In this document: in pieces, positions 51,890 to 62,660 of the stretch
Position numbering within the stretch: position 1 is the stretch's first letter
How the letters are laid out: each line of letters opens with the position of its first letter
NCBI GenBank assembly: GCA_021442155.1
Contig: CM038228.1
Coordinates: 14,983,179-15,047,178 of the forward strand
Length of the DNA: 64,000 nucleotides
Origin: Cymbidium sinense
Taxonomy: Eukaryota > Streptophyta > Magnoliopsida > Asparagales > Orchidaceae
Reading direction: 5' to 3'
Position numbers and translations under genes: made by a program
Notes under the pieces: generated by a model
Database searches by the model: none
Told to the model about the DNA's origin: nothing
Seen by the model: the letters and a program-made list of their open reading frames with translations, nothing else

Positions 51890-51950
51890 GAAAAGGCAAG
51901 AAGCGGTACTAACCGCTTAAATACAATCATATAATTAATCTATATAGTCT

Positions 51951-52287
51951 AAGGAGCTGTTTGAGTATAAAAGAATTATTTTATAATTATTTGATTAAAA
52001 ATTTTATAAATTCATAATTTTATTTTTTTTAGTTAAAATATAATATAAGTATTCGAAAGTTTTGATCTGACGGTATGGCAGCGCCGTGGCGGGCAGCCGA
52101 AGCGTGGCGGCGATCACATGCCATATAGCCAGTGTGGCCAAAATCACTCATCAAATGCTGTAATGTATTTGGAATATATTATATTACATTGAAAATTTAC
52201 TTTACTTGAAGCCAAACACTCAAAAAGTTAAAATCTTTGTATTTTATTTTATATTATATTCTAAATGCAGTCAATCAAATAGCCCTT
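51951..52287. mobile_element. MITE-like element
   Basis: Left AAGGAGCTGTTTGAG and right ATCAAATAGCCCTT are imperfect inverted repeats of the GGGCTRTTTG type seen in plant MITEs. Between them is AT-rich DNA and a GC-rich core (52,076-52,110). A target-site duplication is not clear. Confidence 0.35.
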
Positions 52288-52479
52288 AAAATACTTTATA
52301 TTTCATAGTTGAAAGGTACATTTTTGGGATTAAATTTTTTTTTAAATGTTTGGAACGTACATTCCTTTTAGATTGAACATTAAAAATTTTTGACAAAATC
52401 ATAAACAAAAAAAGTAATTTTCCAATAATTTTGGAAGACCTTAATAGTTAATATATCACTAAAAACTCTCCTAATTAAT

Positions 52480-53570
52480 ACACGAATATTAATACGAAAT
52501 CAATCTGATTTTGAGTCGAGACTAGCCTAGATCAAACACTTAAAATATAATTAAAAATTTTGGGATATCAATCAGATATCTAAATATCTCATAAATATAG
52601 AATGTTTATAGTCAAATCTAGTATTTTGATAAGCCGGATCTAACAAGTCTAAGATCTCTTAATTCTGGCTTCATTTAAGCATTCAAATACTTAAAATATA
52701 TTAGATGATCGAATGAATCATTTTGAGTCGTCCGATGGAGTAGTTTGGATTTTACCTATATTTACAGAAATATCATTTCCATAATCTATAAATAGTCTCA
52801 TTTTTCACATGAGAAAATTGAAGCTAAAGAAAGGAGTAGAGCTCTGAGACTCGAAGAATCTCAAAGAATAATCGGGCCACCAGTCGACCGTCGATCACAG
52901 TCGCTCGACTACTAATGGATAATCACCGGCCACCATGGTTGATTCGCTGATCATCGCCGACCGCTTGATCAATCGCGATCGCCATCAACACCGCAATTTT
53001 GCCGCCACCTTGCCTTCATCACGCCCAGCCGCGCCATTGCCGATCATGCCATCTGCTATTCTTCGCCAATCTATCATTCATTGTTTTCGTCGGATCATCA
53101 GACTAGCACCTCAAGCAAGGTCTTCGTCGTTAATACAGTAAAGCTTATCACAAAACTTACTCTTATAAGCTATCCTTCTCCAACTAGAGAAAGGATAATA
53201 ATTGTAGCAAAAGCTGATATATTGAAATTATTTCTAAGTGGGCTAGGACTCGTGGTATTTCCATTATTAGATTTTTTAAAATCTTGAGGTCTTTCAAACT
53301 CTTTTGTTGTGTGTGTAAAATTTTTATGCAACGCTAAGACATCGAATTCTCCAACTTTGGAGAAAGGATAATGAATGCAAAAAAATATGATATAGTGAAA
53401 TTATTTCTAAGCGGACTAGGCCCCATGGTTTTTCCATTATTGGGATATCTACGTAAAAATCCTGAGGTCTCTCAAACTCTTTTATTGTATGTGTAGAACT
53501 TTTGTGTAATATTGAGATATCAAATTCTCCTACTCTACTGTCCCGAATCTTTCTACACACAACAATAGTA
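52480..53570 (+). other. LTR-like block with TATA box, GC-rich leader and tandem tail
   Basis: CTATAAATAG (52,789-52,798) is a good TATA box. It is followed by a leader and a GC-rich stretch (52,870-53,125) with a 68-codon open piece (52,935-53,141) of no recognisable family. Then comes a 170-bp segment in two tandem copies (53,174-53,340 and 53,343-53,530: TTCTCCAACT...GAGAAAGGATAAT ... TTTCCATTATTRG ... CTTGAGGTCTYTCAAACTCTTTT). The second copy has TCTACGTAAAAATCC, like the end of many plant copia LTRs. It may be an LTR. It could also be a small unrecognised gene start. Confidence 0.35.
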
Positions 53571-56500
53571 ATTATAATTGCAGTAAAAATATCACTAAAA
53601 AATTATTATAATTATCCTTTTGAAAACTCAATGATGGGAATTTTGAAACTGCTTGGTAACATAAACTACAGAAAAATATTAACTTTAACAGCAGTTTTTA
53701 ACGCTATTTATGACGGTTAAAATCACGAACTAAAATTATAGCTGTGATTTGTAAATCGCTGCTTTTCCGCCGCATTTGATTTTCGCCACGAAGTCCTTCC
53801 ACAATAATTTTGCGACTAGCAGAGATGACTTTTTTTGCAACGGTTATTGCATTGATTTTTATCGCTATCACTCTAATTACATTGATTTCAGCTGCTGCAA
53901 CTAAGTAAATTTTTTATTAAATTTTGCACAGAAAATATTTATATAAAAAGCTTTCAATTCCTTCTATATTCACAACTTAATTTATATTCTATCACTAATT
54001 TTTGTTCATTTTAATTATTTTAGATATGCATAATTGAAATTTATCAAAATGTTAATCATTGATAAGGTAGTTGTCTATTATTTTTTGGGAGAGCTTTAGT
54101 TATTTGGTTAGGAAGTTGTAGTAATAATTAATCAATGTGTTCTTCATCTATGTGAAAATCAATTAAAGCCATATTAGTTACATATATGTTTGTCTTTAGA
54201 ATGTTCATAGAGAGGGGTTTGTGCATTTTTAGAAGATATAATAAAGTCTACTCTATGAACACAAGTGATAAAAATAGATGTACTTACATATACTAAAAAA
54301 TTTCTCTGGTAATTTTATGATGTCAAACATAGATTATTTTATTATAGGTAATTAAGTATTTGATGTATGTAAGCCCTTATAGTTAAATGCATTTTGGATG
54401 AATGCCCTAAGAAAACTCTTGATTAAAGAAGTATGTTCATGTTTCTTTGGGATTTAGTATGGAACATTTTCTATGTTTCTTATTACAATAAAAGAAAGGT
54501 TCAATTGTTAATTCATTTGGCAAAGAGATGGATACAATCAAATAGTTAAGTAGGTAAAGTTTAAGTGGAATAAGGAAAACATGAGTGGCAAATATATGCT
54601 ATTTATAAGACCTAAACATATGGAAGAGGCATCATTAGGAATGATTTGGATATGTGGTACTATAATAGTTTAGAGGGAATGAAGGCTACCAAATAAAAAG
54701 AATTAGAACATCATCAAAATGATGCTATTCTTAAAACTAGAACTAAAGTAGAGATGGAACATATCACTTAGGTATGATCCTTGGCCTAATTTTAATGCTA
54801 ATCTATTAATGGGACTTATAACTTAAAATCATGTAAAGTGCTTAAGAAGCTTATAGCATGACCTCACAATCTTGCATGAAGAGGACAATCATTTAAACCC
54901 ACTAAATCATATTTAAATTATGAAATTAAATTTATTTATTTATTTATGTAATGTGAAATATAAAAAAGACCATGTAATTTAGACACCAAAGCAAAGGTTG
55001 TCTAACTATGTGCAAACATAATAAGGCAAATAAATATTTTATTTTAATTATTTAGGTTATAGTAGAATATATAGAATAAATGTAATATCTAGATTCACCA
55101 ACCTATGCATTAAGGTCTTCATTGATTCTAGAGAGCATGATTTAGATGGACAAATAAATTAATAAAATATTGATTGTGTAGCTAAGACCCATAAAAAAAA
55201 AAAAAGCTTGATTATTTTAAAAGGAGGATTTAAAGAGAATCTTTGCATTTGATTGTAAGAAGAAATCCTTCTTTATTGCTTTGAGGTTGTTCTATGACTC
55301 TAGCATAATCAAGTCAATGACAATACAAATAAAAAAACCTATAAAACATGAAAATCTAATATGTAATCATATAAGTAATCACATTAAATGATAAGTAAAG
55401 AAATAAATAATATTATAATGTATAATTAGGTTCTATAATACACCTAAAGTAAAGTAAAAGAAGGTAGTTAGATTACATCATAGATATAACCCAATCATTT
55501 AAATTATACATAGAGAATGATATATGAGATCTTGAAGGACTCTAACTAAATTATCATATAGCATTATGCCTTCTAAAATAACCCACATTCCTATATAAAT
55601 TTTTTAAACTAAAATTTTAAAAGGAGATTAAGAAAATTATAACTTTTATCTTACAAAATAGAATTTTAGCATAAGAATAAATGTATAAATTTTATTTTTC
55701 TCATCATAATACTATGCTAAACAAGTGATAAATATATTGAAGAATATATTTATACTAATTATCACAAAGAATGTAAGCCGATATAGCATAATAGTCCATA
55801 TCATTATGAAAATCTACTAGAGAGTGAAAGGAAAAGCAACCCTAACTGCACTTTAGTCCTTTTTAATTTTTAAGCTTTAGTTATGGACTTTTATGTTCAA
55901 TAACATAAGATAATACCATCATCTATTTTCTAAAATTCTAAAGTTCATGAGCACATTGGCAAAGCATGATATAATGAAAATAAGAAAACCCATTCATGAG
56001 CCATGATGGGATACATGTGGAACTCATGCTATATAAAAAAGAAACAATCTATATTTTTATGATAGATTAAATTATTTAAATTATTTATATGATAAAAGGA
56101 TATCAACCTTATATTAATGAACATATGAGTTTACCAATTAGACGAAATAATCTTATCCACATTATCATAATTTATATAGGCCATATATTAAAGGCACCTA
56201 AGAGAATATTAGAGTAGGTCAAAGAGAGCAATAGTAAGATCCACAAAAAACTATTTACTACATCTAAAACCAATGGCCAAGATAATTATAAAAGAAGGAT
56301 ACTTAGCCACCAAGCAATGCTTATCACATTAATTTTAAGGTTTGATTTTAAATCATATAATTTTGAATTTTTAAAAATATTTTAAGTTTTAAAACTTTGA
56401 ATTTTGAATTCAAGTATATGTATAGCATGTGAAGTAGGTAAATTTGCATAAAATAGTGGTATGTGAAAAGGGTGAATTGCTAAAAAAAAATAAGACAATT

Positions 56501-58440
56501 TAATGCCTCATATTTGTGTAGCCACCTACCATGCCCTTCGCATTTTAAACTTATTCTGTAAGGGATAATTATAATGGTTATAAATATCTCCCTTTCTAGA
56601 ATTAAAATATTATTAATAATAGTTATTAAATATTTGAGTTTACACTTGTGGTCTAAGAGCTTGGTTGTCGAATACTAGCAATCTTCGGAAAAGAATGCTA
56701 ATTATCCAACATTTTTTCTTGAACTTCCAATATCAAAGGTAACTCATCTTAATTCTCTTTACACTTCTTAATAGCATTTATACCCGTCTTTTAAGCCTGT
56801 AAACTACTCCTTTTATAAAGCCAATTTGATTCTACCATTCAACATCCCCACTCAACTAGCTACAGTATTGTTGTTCTTATATCTCAACACTCATATAAAA
56901 TCTATCAAATCTAACCATCTATTTTAGATCATAAATAGAAATTCTACACTAATCATTCATAAGTTTTCTAACTGTTCATCTCACTTAAAATTTATTTATA
57001 AAGGTGATATTTTAAATCTATTTAAACTAATTTAATATAAATTAGCATTAGTATTATTGAAACCATGCCCATTTTAATCCATTCACTATTCCACAATAAA
57101 CTTTAAAGTTCTTTCTTAAACTTCAATAAATAGATTTATAACCATTTATATTCATTCATCTCATGAGAAGGTCACTCCCCATTATTAAGATTTGAGTAAA
57201 GTTCATCATTCTTTAAATCAAAATTATTGGAGGTATGGTAATATTTCTAGTGGCTATGTTTTGCATTTGTGCATTTAAAATAGTTTTCTAGCTTAATATA
57301 TCATTTATCTGACCTTATTTTGAATTAGTTATGTTCTTATCTCTTTAATATACTTTTTTTTCTCAATTCACTATCGTAGAGACTAATACTTATTACTTTT
57401 ATCATACTAGTTGTACCTTTGACTTGATCTATTAAAATTGACTTAGTAAATATGATATTTAATGTGAGAGTTCACCAAATGTTAAAAAAACATTTGCCTC
57501 CTCTTTTTGTGGAGTTGGACAAATTTTTTTATTTAATTTATGTAATACTTTTTATACAAAAGAATGCATCATGCATATATTAAAGATATTTAAAATGTGT
57601 GAATATTATAGAAGGGCTAGCTAAGTGCGAATGATAAGTGGAACCTAAGATTATTTCATTGGATTTAAGGGTTAGGGTTTGAAATGGTGAATGATCTAAG
57701 GCATGAATTCACTTAAAAGTATTAGAAAAAGTTTATAAAATGTGTTATATATATTTTTTTTCTAGAGATAAAACAAAATATAAAAATGTATAAGAGAAGA
57801 TCAACTATGGTTAGGTCAAGTACCTAATTTGTGTTGATTTTGATTAGTTTTCATATATTATGTTGTGGAAGGGATGAATAATATAAATATGAGCCATAAA
57901 GGCTTGAAATTGTTAGAGAGATATTTGAAGATCAAATATGAAGTTTTAGGTGGAAATTCAAGGGATTGTAAAGTTGTGGAAGAGGTAAGATAAAGCTAGG
58001 ATAACCCTAATTTGAGTGACCATATCAAGAATGTTTAATTTTTTTTTTTTTTTATTTCTATAAGGTGTGAAAAAATATGCAAAATGATACTTGGATGATG
58101 GATGATAATGTTAAGGGAAGTTATAAGACAAATCAGCAACTTGAGAGTAAGGATATTTAGGGTATTCAATATTCATTAAGAAGAATTGAAAGTGTGGAGC
58201 CAACGACTATGTTCTCAATGTTATAGTTTCCTAAATTCATTTAATTAAGTTATAAAGGATATTATAGAGGGCAGCACTTATTTTTTATTTATTAAATTAG
58301 TTTTTAAATAATATATTTTTAATACCACCCTCAAATCTTTATATTTAACGACGAATAATAAAATTCGGTATTTTATATATTTAAAATTTGGAAATTTTTA
58401 TATAAATAGTAATATATTTAATTTTGTACAAAGTAAAATT
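53571..58440. other. AT-rich intergenic DNA upstream of the channel gene
   Basis: Almost 5 kb without an ORF of substance. At 53,730-53,890 a CpG-containing patch (CGCCGC, CGCCACG, GCGACT) suggests a decayed transposon terminus. At 58,039-58,052 there is a T14 run. Nothing else could be identified. Confidence 0.45.
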
Positions 58441-58583
58441 TTCCAGTTATAACCAGCGTAGTTATGTAGCCTGCCAGTTGCCTTTTGTAACGGTTATAAA
58501 AATCAAATAGGGCCGTGAGGGTGAGTTATTGAGGAACCCTGCTTTCCTTAACAAGGCTGAAACGCCGCCCAAAACAAGGTAGC

Positions 58584-58590
58584 TATAAAT
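58584..58590 (+). promoter_or_regulatory. TATA box of the potassium channel gene
   Basis: TATAAAT in the context GTAGCTATAAATACAAG, 346 bases before the chosen start codon. Base composition turns from AT-rich to mixed just here. A transcription start near 58,612-58,622 would be expected. Confidence 0.55.
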
Positions 58591-58672
58591 ACAAGCAGTT
58601 CTACTCCTCGTGATCGCAGAGAAGGAAAGGAGGAGAGGAGAGCGAAGCCAAACTAGGGTTATTGGCCCTGCC

Positions 58673-58846
58673 ATGGTGCGATTGGCCATTTCCATATCTC
58701 TCTGGGGTTTCAATTTGAAGGAGAAAAGGTCGTTGCCGTCAATAACAAGGACGAAACATAAAGATGAGGGAAATGTTGGAAAAGGAGCTGTAATTACGAG
58801 CGAGCGTTGGGTTTTCAATCTGGGGCATCTGGGTTTCGTCTGGTAA
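58673..58846 (+). other. Upstream ORF (57 codons) in the 5' leader
   Basis: Begins CCATGG, a good initiation context, about 55 bases after the likely transcription start and ends before the main ATG (58,930). A possible short leader intron (GT at 58,843, AG at 58,907-58,908, 66 bases, pyrimidine-rich 3' end) would remove its stop and make it overlap the channel ORF out of frame. Either way it could lower channel translation. The peptide matches nothing I know. Confidence 0.4.
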
Positions 58847-58929
58847 TGGCTGGAACGATAAAATAAATCTCTTTCGAAGCTCTTGTTTCTTTTTGTTTTT
58901 TGTTTTAGTCGAAAGAAGATTGGCTTCAG

Positions 58930-61900
58930 ATGGATTATGCGAAATTTGGTGGTATTAATGTGCAAGCAATGTGCGGGCGCCATGCGGAGGTGCTCTCTAG
59001 GGATGGAAGCCATTACAGCATGACGAGCAGCATACTTCCAGCGCTTGGGTCTAGGGGAAATCGCAGAGTGAAGCTAAGGCCGTTCATTCTGTCGCCCTAT
59101 GATAAAAGATACCGGTTGGTTCTCTTCGTCTTTTTTTTTCTTGTCCTTTTTTTTGAAGATCTAAACTTACCAAAGAACTAATTTGAGATGGAAGAAAACG
59201 ATTATTCCATGACTGTTTTCTAAGACAAAAAATCTTTCATGACTGATGACAAAAATGTATAATATCTGTTAGTAGTATGAAAACAATTGTATTTGTGCTT
59301 CAACATCATCGTAGTTGATTATGTGAATGGGCGTTATACTAGATACACATTAATATCAGTTTTTTACTTCTGCAGGGCCTGGGAGACATTTCTGATTATT
59401 TTGGTGTTCTATAGTGCTTGGGTATCTCCATTTGAGTTTGGTTTCCTCACAAAGACAGTAGGACCCTTGTCTATTGCCGATAACATCGTCAATGGACTCT
59501 TTGCGATCGATATTATCTTAACTTTCTTTGTAGCCTACCTCGAAAAAACAACCTATCTTCTTGTTGACAACCCCATCAAGATTGCACGGAAGTACATGAT
59601 CAGTTGGTTTGTTCTGGATGTTGTTTCCACCATTCCTTCAGAAATTGCTCGGAAGATGCTTCCAAAAAAGCTCCAGTCATATGGGTTCTTTAACATGCTT
59701 AGGCTATGGCGACTACGAAGAGTCAGCTCACTATTTGCTCGGTATGATTTTCTTGTTCTCCTGTTCCCTCAAACTTAGTCTGCTTATGTTAAACAAAAAG
59801 TTCATATTCTGCTTATGTTATTGCTGCGTTGGTTTTAGATTGATTCTGAGAAACTCTGTCAGATTCTTACTCTCTATTTTGGTTTTGTCCCCTTGCATAA
59901 TGGTAGAGAAGGTTGGCTAATATTTGCAAAATCTTTTCACTATTCTCTTTAGCTCTTAAAAAATGCTGGCAAAGTACTCTTAGTAGTGCATAGTTTTTGA
60001 CTTGGCAAATGGTTTCTTCAGAGAGCAATATAATGGAAAATTTTCTCTTCTTGATGTAAAATAAACTACTTATTTTTGACACCCATTAAATTCTGTTTTT
60101 TTCTGTTTGAAATTCTAGCTTGGAGAAAGACAGGCACTTCAATTACTTTTGGGTCCGATGTATAAAGCTCATTTGTGTAAGTTATTAAGGATATATCTGT
60201 TCTGATACTCTGATTTGTTAATTCGAAAATGTCACATTTAAAATTTTTGGTTCATAGGTCACCCTGTTTGCTGTCCATTGTGCTGGATGCTTCTATTATC
60301 TTCTTGCAGCCAGGTATCCCGACCCTAGTCTGACTTGGATTGGTGCGACTATACCAAATTTTCATGAAAAAAGCCTGTGGATCCGCTATGTTACGTCAAT
60401 GTACTGGTCAATCACTACTCTTACAACTGTTGGATATGGAGACCTGCATGCTCAAAACACTAGGGAGATGGTGTTTGATATCCTATACATGCTCTTTAAC
60501 CTGGGGCTGACAGCTTATATAATTGGAAATATGACTAATTTGGTTGTTCATGGAACCAGCAGAACTAGAAAGTTTGTGAGTAATCTAAACTTAATTGCAT
60601 TATTGACTAAGTTGATTGACATTTTTTGTATTAACTTTTTGATGAATGACATATACTCTAGAGGGACACAATTCAAGCTGCCTCAGGGTTTGGACAGAGA
60701 AACCAGCTTCCATTGCGCCTTCAAGAGCAAATGGTCGCACACCTCTGTCTGAAGTATAGAACAGATTCAGAGGGGCTTCAACAACAGGAGACTCTTGATG
60801 CACTTCCAAAAGCCATCCGATCCAGCATCGCTCATTATCTTTTCTATAATCTTGTGCAAAGGGTCTATTTATTCCAAGGGGTTTCTAATGATTTACTTTT
60901 CCAATTGGTAAAGTTTTCATTATGATTCAAAAACAGTGTTTCTTATCAGTTATTCAGTCCTTGAGCATTCTGTTTTGTAATCATGTTTCTTTAAGGTGTC
61001 AGAGATGAAAGCTGAATATTTCCCCCCAAGGGAGGATGTGATCCTACAGAATGAAGCACCATCTGATTTTTACATACTGGTTACTGGCACTGTTGTAAGT
61101 CTCCATGTATAGCACGTTTTGTATCATTCAAATATCAATGTTTGTTTTAAACAATTTCTTTAAGTTTTAATCACTATTTTGATGCCCTTAATGTGTCTAA
61201 TCCCACAATGATTGAGGCATTTAATATCTTTGTAGGATCTAATAGATCACAAAGGTGTAACTGAACAGGTAATTTTAACTATTTGGAAAGGTTGGCAGAT
61301 TCTTCATAATTGTTAAACTATAAATGATTGTCATGATTTATAAAACATTTACAAAATATTCATATCTACAGGTTGTTAGAGAGGCAAAGACAGGCCAACT
61401 TTTTGGAGAGATTGGAGTTCTTTGTTACAGGCCTCAGTTATTTACAGTTCGAACCAAAAAAAGCTGTGCCAGTTGTTGAGGATGAACCGAACTTCATTTC
61501 TTAGCATTGTGCAAGCAAATGTTGGAGACAGGACTATAATAATGAACAATCTACTTCAGGTTACTTACTGTAAAAAACTTATATTCCAATTATTTTCTTT
61601 TGTAGTAAAGAACTTGAAATTATTTGCTAGCATAGTTGTTACCCTGATAGACTGCTATCTGCATTACTTTTGGCTTATAGTATTTGAAAGAGCAGAAGGA
61701 CCCAATTATGGAGGGAGTTTTGAGAGAGACTGAGAACACCCTAGCTCGGGGAAGAATGGATTTGCCTCTCTCTCTTTGTTTTGCTGTCATCAGAGGAGAT
61801 GATCTGTTGTTGCATCAACTTCTTAAACGTGGTTTAGATCCCTGTGAATCTGATAGTAACGGTCACACAGCTTTGGTTTGCACTCTAGAAGTCTTTGGAA

Positions 61901-62058
61901 TAATTTAAATTCATTTTTTTTCATATCTTATTGTGCAAATTGTATGGCTTTCGTTATTTAATATAATTGATTTGACATACAGCATCTGGCAGCATCTAAA
62001 GGAAATGAGAATTGTGTACTTCTCCTGCTAGATTATGGTGCAAATCCCAACTGTCGAG
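58930..62058 (+). CDS. AKT1-like inward-rectifying K+ channel, partial, frameshifted in exon 8
   Basis: Plant Shaker-type K+ uptake channel of the plasma membrane. Exons: 58,930-59,114; 59,376-59,741; 60,119-60,176; 60,258-60,575; 60,662-60,907; 60,996-61,094; 61,236-61,268; 61,372-61,559; 61,681-61,875; 61,983-62,058. All introns are GT-AG. Residues: cytosolic N-terminus 1-62 (SRDGSHYS, then the RRVKLR...SPYDKRYR block); S1 about 66-86; S2 about 95-117; S3 about 136-148; S4 168-178 with Arg171, 174, 176, 177; S5 about 195-220; pore with TTVGYGD at 259-265; S6 about 274-299; C-linker; cyclic-nucleotide-binding-like domain from about 377; first ankyrin repeats in exons 9-10. An A7 run at 61,456-61,462 shifts exon 8 and gives a stop at 61,477-61,479 (470-residue product against about 850-950 usual). 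Five As would restore the frame into the family's Thr-Lys-Lys-Leu. The frame is open afterwards. Remaining ankyrin repeats and KHA domain lie beyond the window. Confidence 0.93.
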
Positions 62059-62382
62059 GTATGCTATAACCTTATTAAAAGCTTGGCAATATATTTTACT
62101 CTACCCTTCAGAATAAATCAAAACAGAGCGTCTGGTGGCTGCATATGTGCTTTGAGGTCTAGGAGAGTCATCTTCATATAGTTTATAATTCTAAGATGTT
62201 CCTCCTCTTTTTCCTGTGTTAAAATCTTAATCTCTTTTTTAATGTCTTGGTCTAGGAGCGTCTTAATCTCTGTTTTCATCAGCATCTAATTGATATCGAC
62301 ATATGAGTTTTGATATTTCTAGTGCTTCTGGCATTTTTGTTTGAACTAATGGAATCCAAACTTTAGTCCTACTATTTTCCTT

Positions 62383-62384
<2 letters not shown>

Positions 62385-62414
<30 letters not shown>
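62385..62414. repeat. (AT)15 microsatellite in intron 10
   Basis: Pure AT run followed by GTATGTGTG. Confidence 0.95.
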
Positions 62415-62423
<9 letters not shown>

Positions 62424-62484
62424 CACCTATGATGTGCAATAGAAAGTGCACGAGGATTCTACAAGACTACCGAGCCGAGCCACC

Positions 62485-62660
62485 AGGGGCGGAATCAACC
62501 TTGTTTTCGGGAGGGGTAAATTTATATTTTAGTACAAAAATAAAGGGCAAAAAAAATTTTTAGGGAAGACAAATGTCTAATTTGATAACTCATATAAAAG
62601 AAATTATAAAGTTCAAGGGGGTAATTGCCCCCTCTCGACTGTGCCTGAATCCACCCCTCA
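62485..62660. mobile_element. hAT-type MITE (176 bp) in intron 10
   Basis: Ends AGGGGCGGAATC and GAATCCACCCCTCA form imperfect terminal inverted repeats of the CAGGGGCGGA type. Flanks are GAGCCACC (62,477-62,484) and GAGCCGCC (62,661-62,668), an 8-bp target duplication with one change, as expected for hAT. No coding capacity. Confidence 0.7.

Noticed and set aside
52935..53287. Two short ORFs in the GC-rich leader and tandem segment
   Set aside because: Low-complexity Arg/Ser/Pro composition in one and repeat-derived in the other. No family resemblance.
53730..53930. Possible CACTA or Mutator terminus
   Set aside because: CpG-rich words are suggestive, but no inverted repeat partner or target duplication could be found.
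58462..59013. 183-codon ORF on the - strand across the channel promoter and exon 1
   Set aside because: Antisense to a convincing promoter, leader and exon 1. No recognisable domain.
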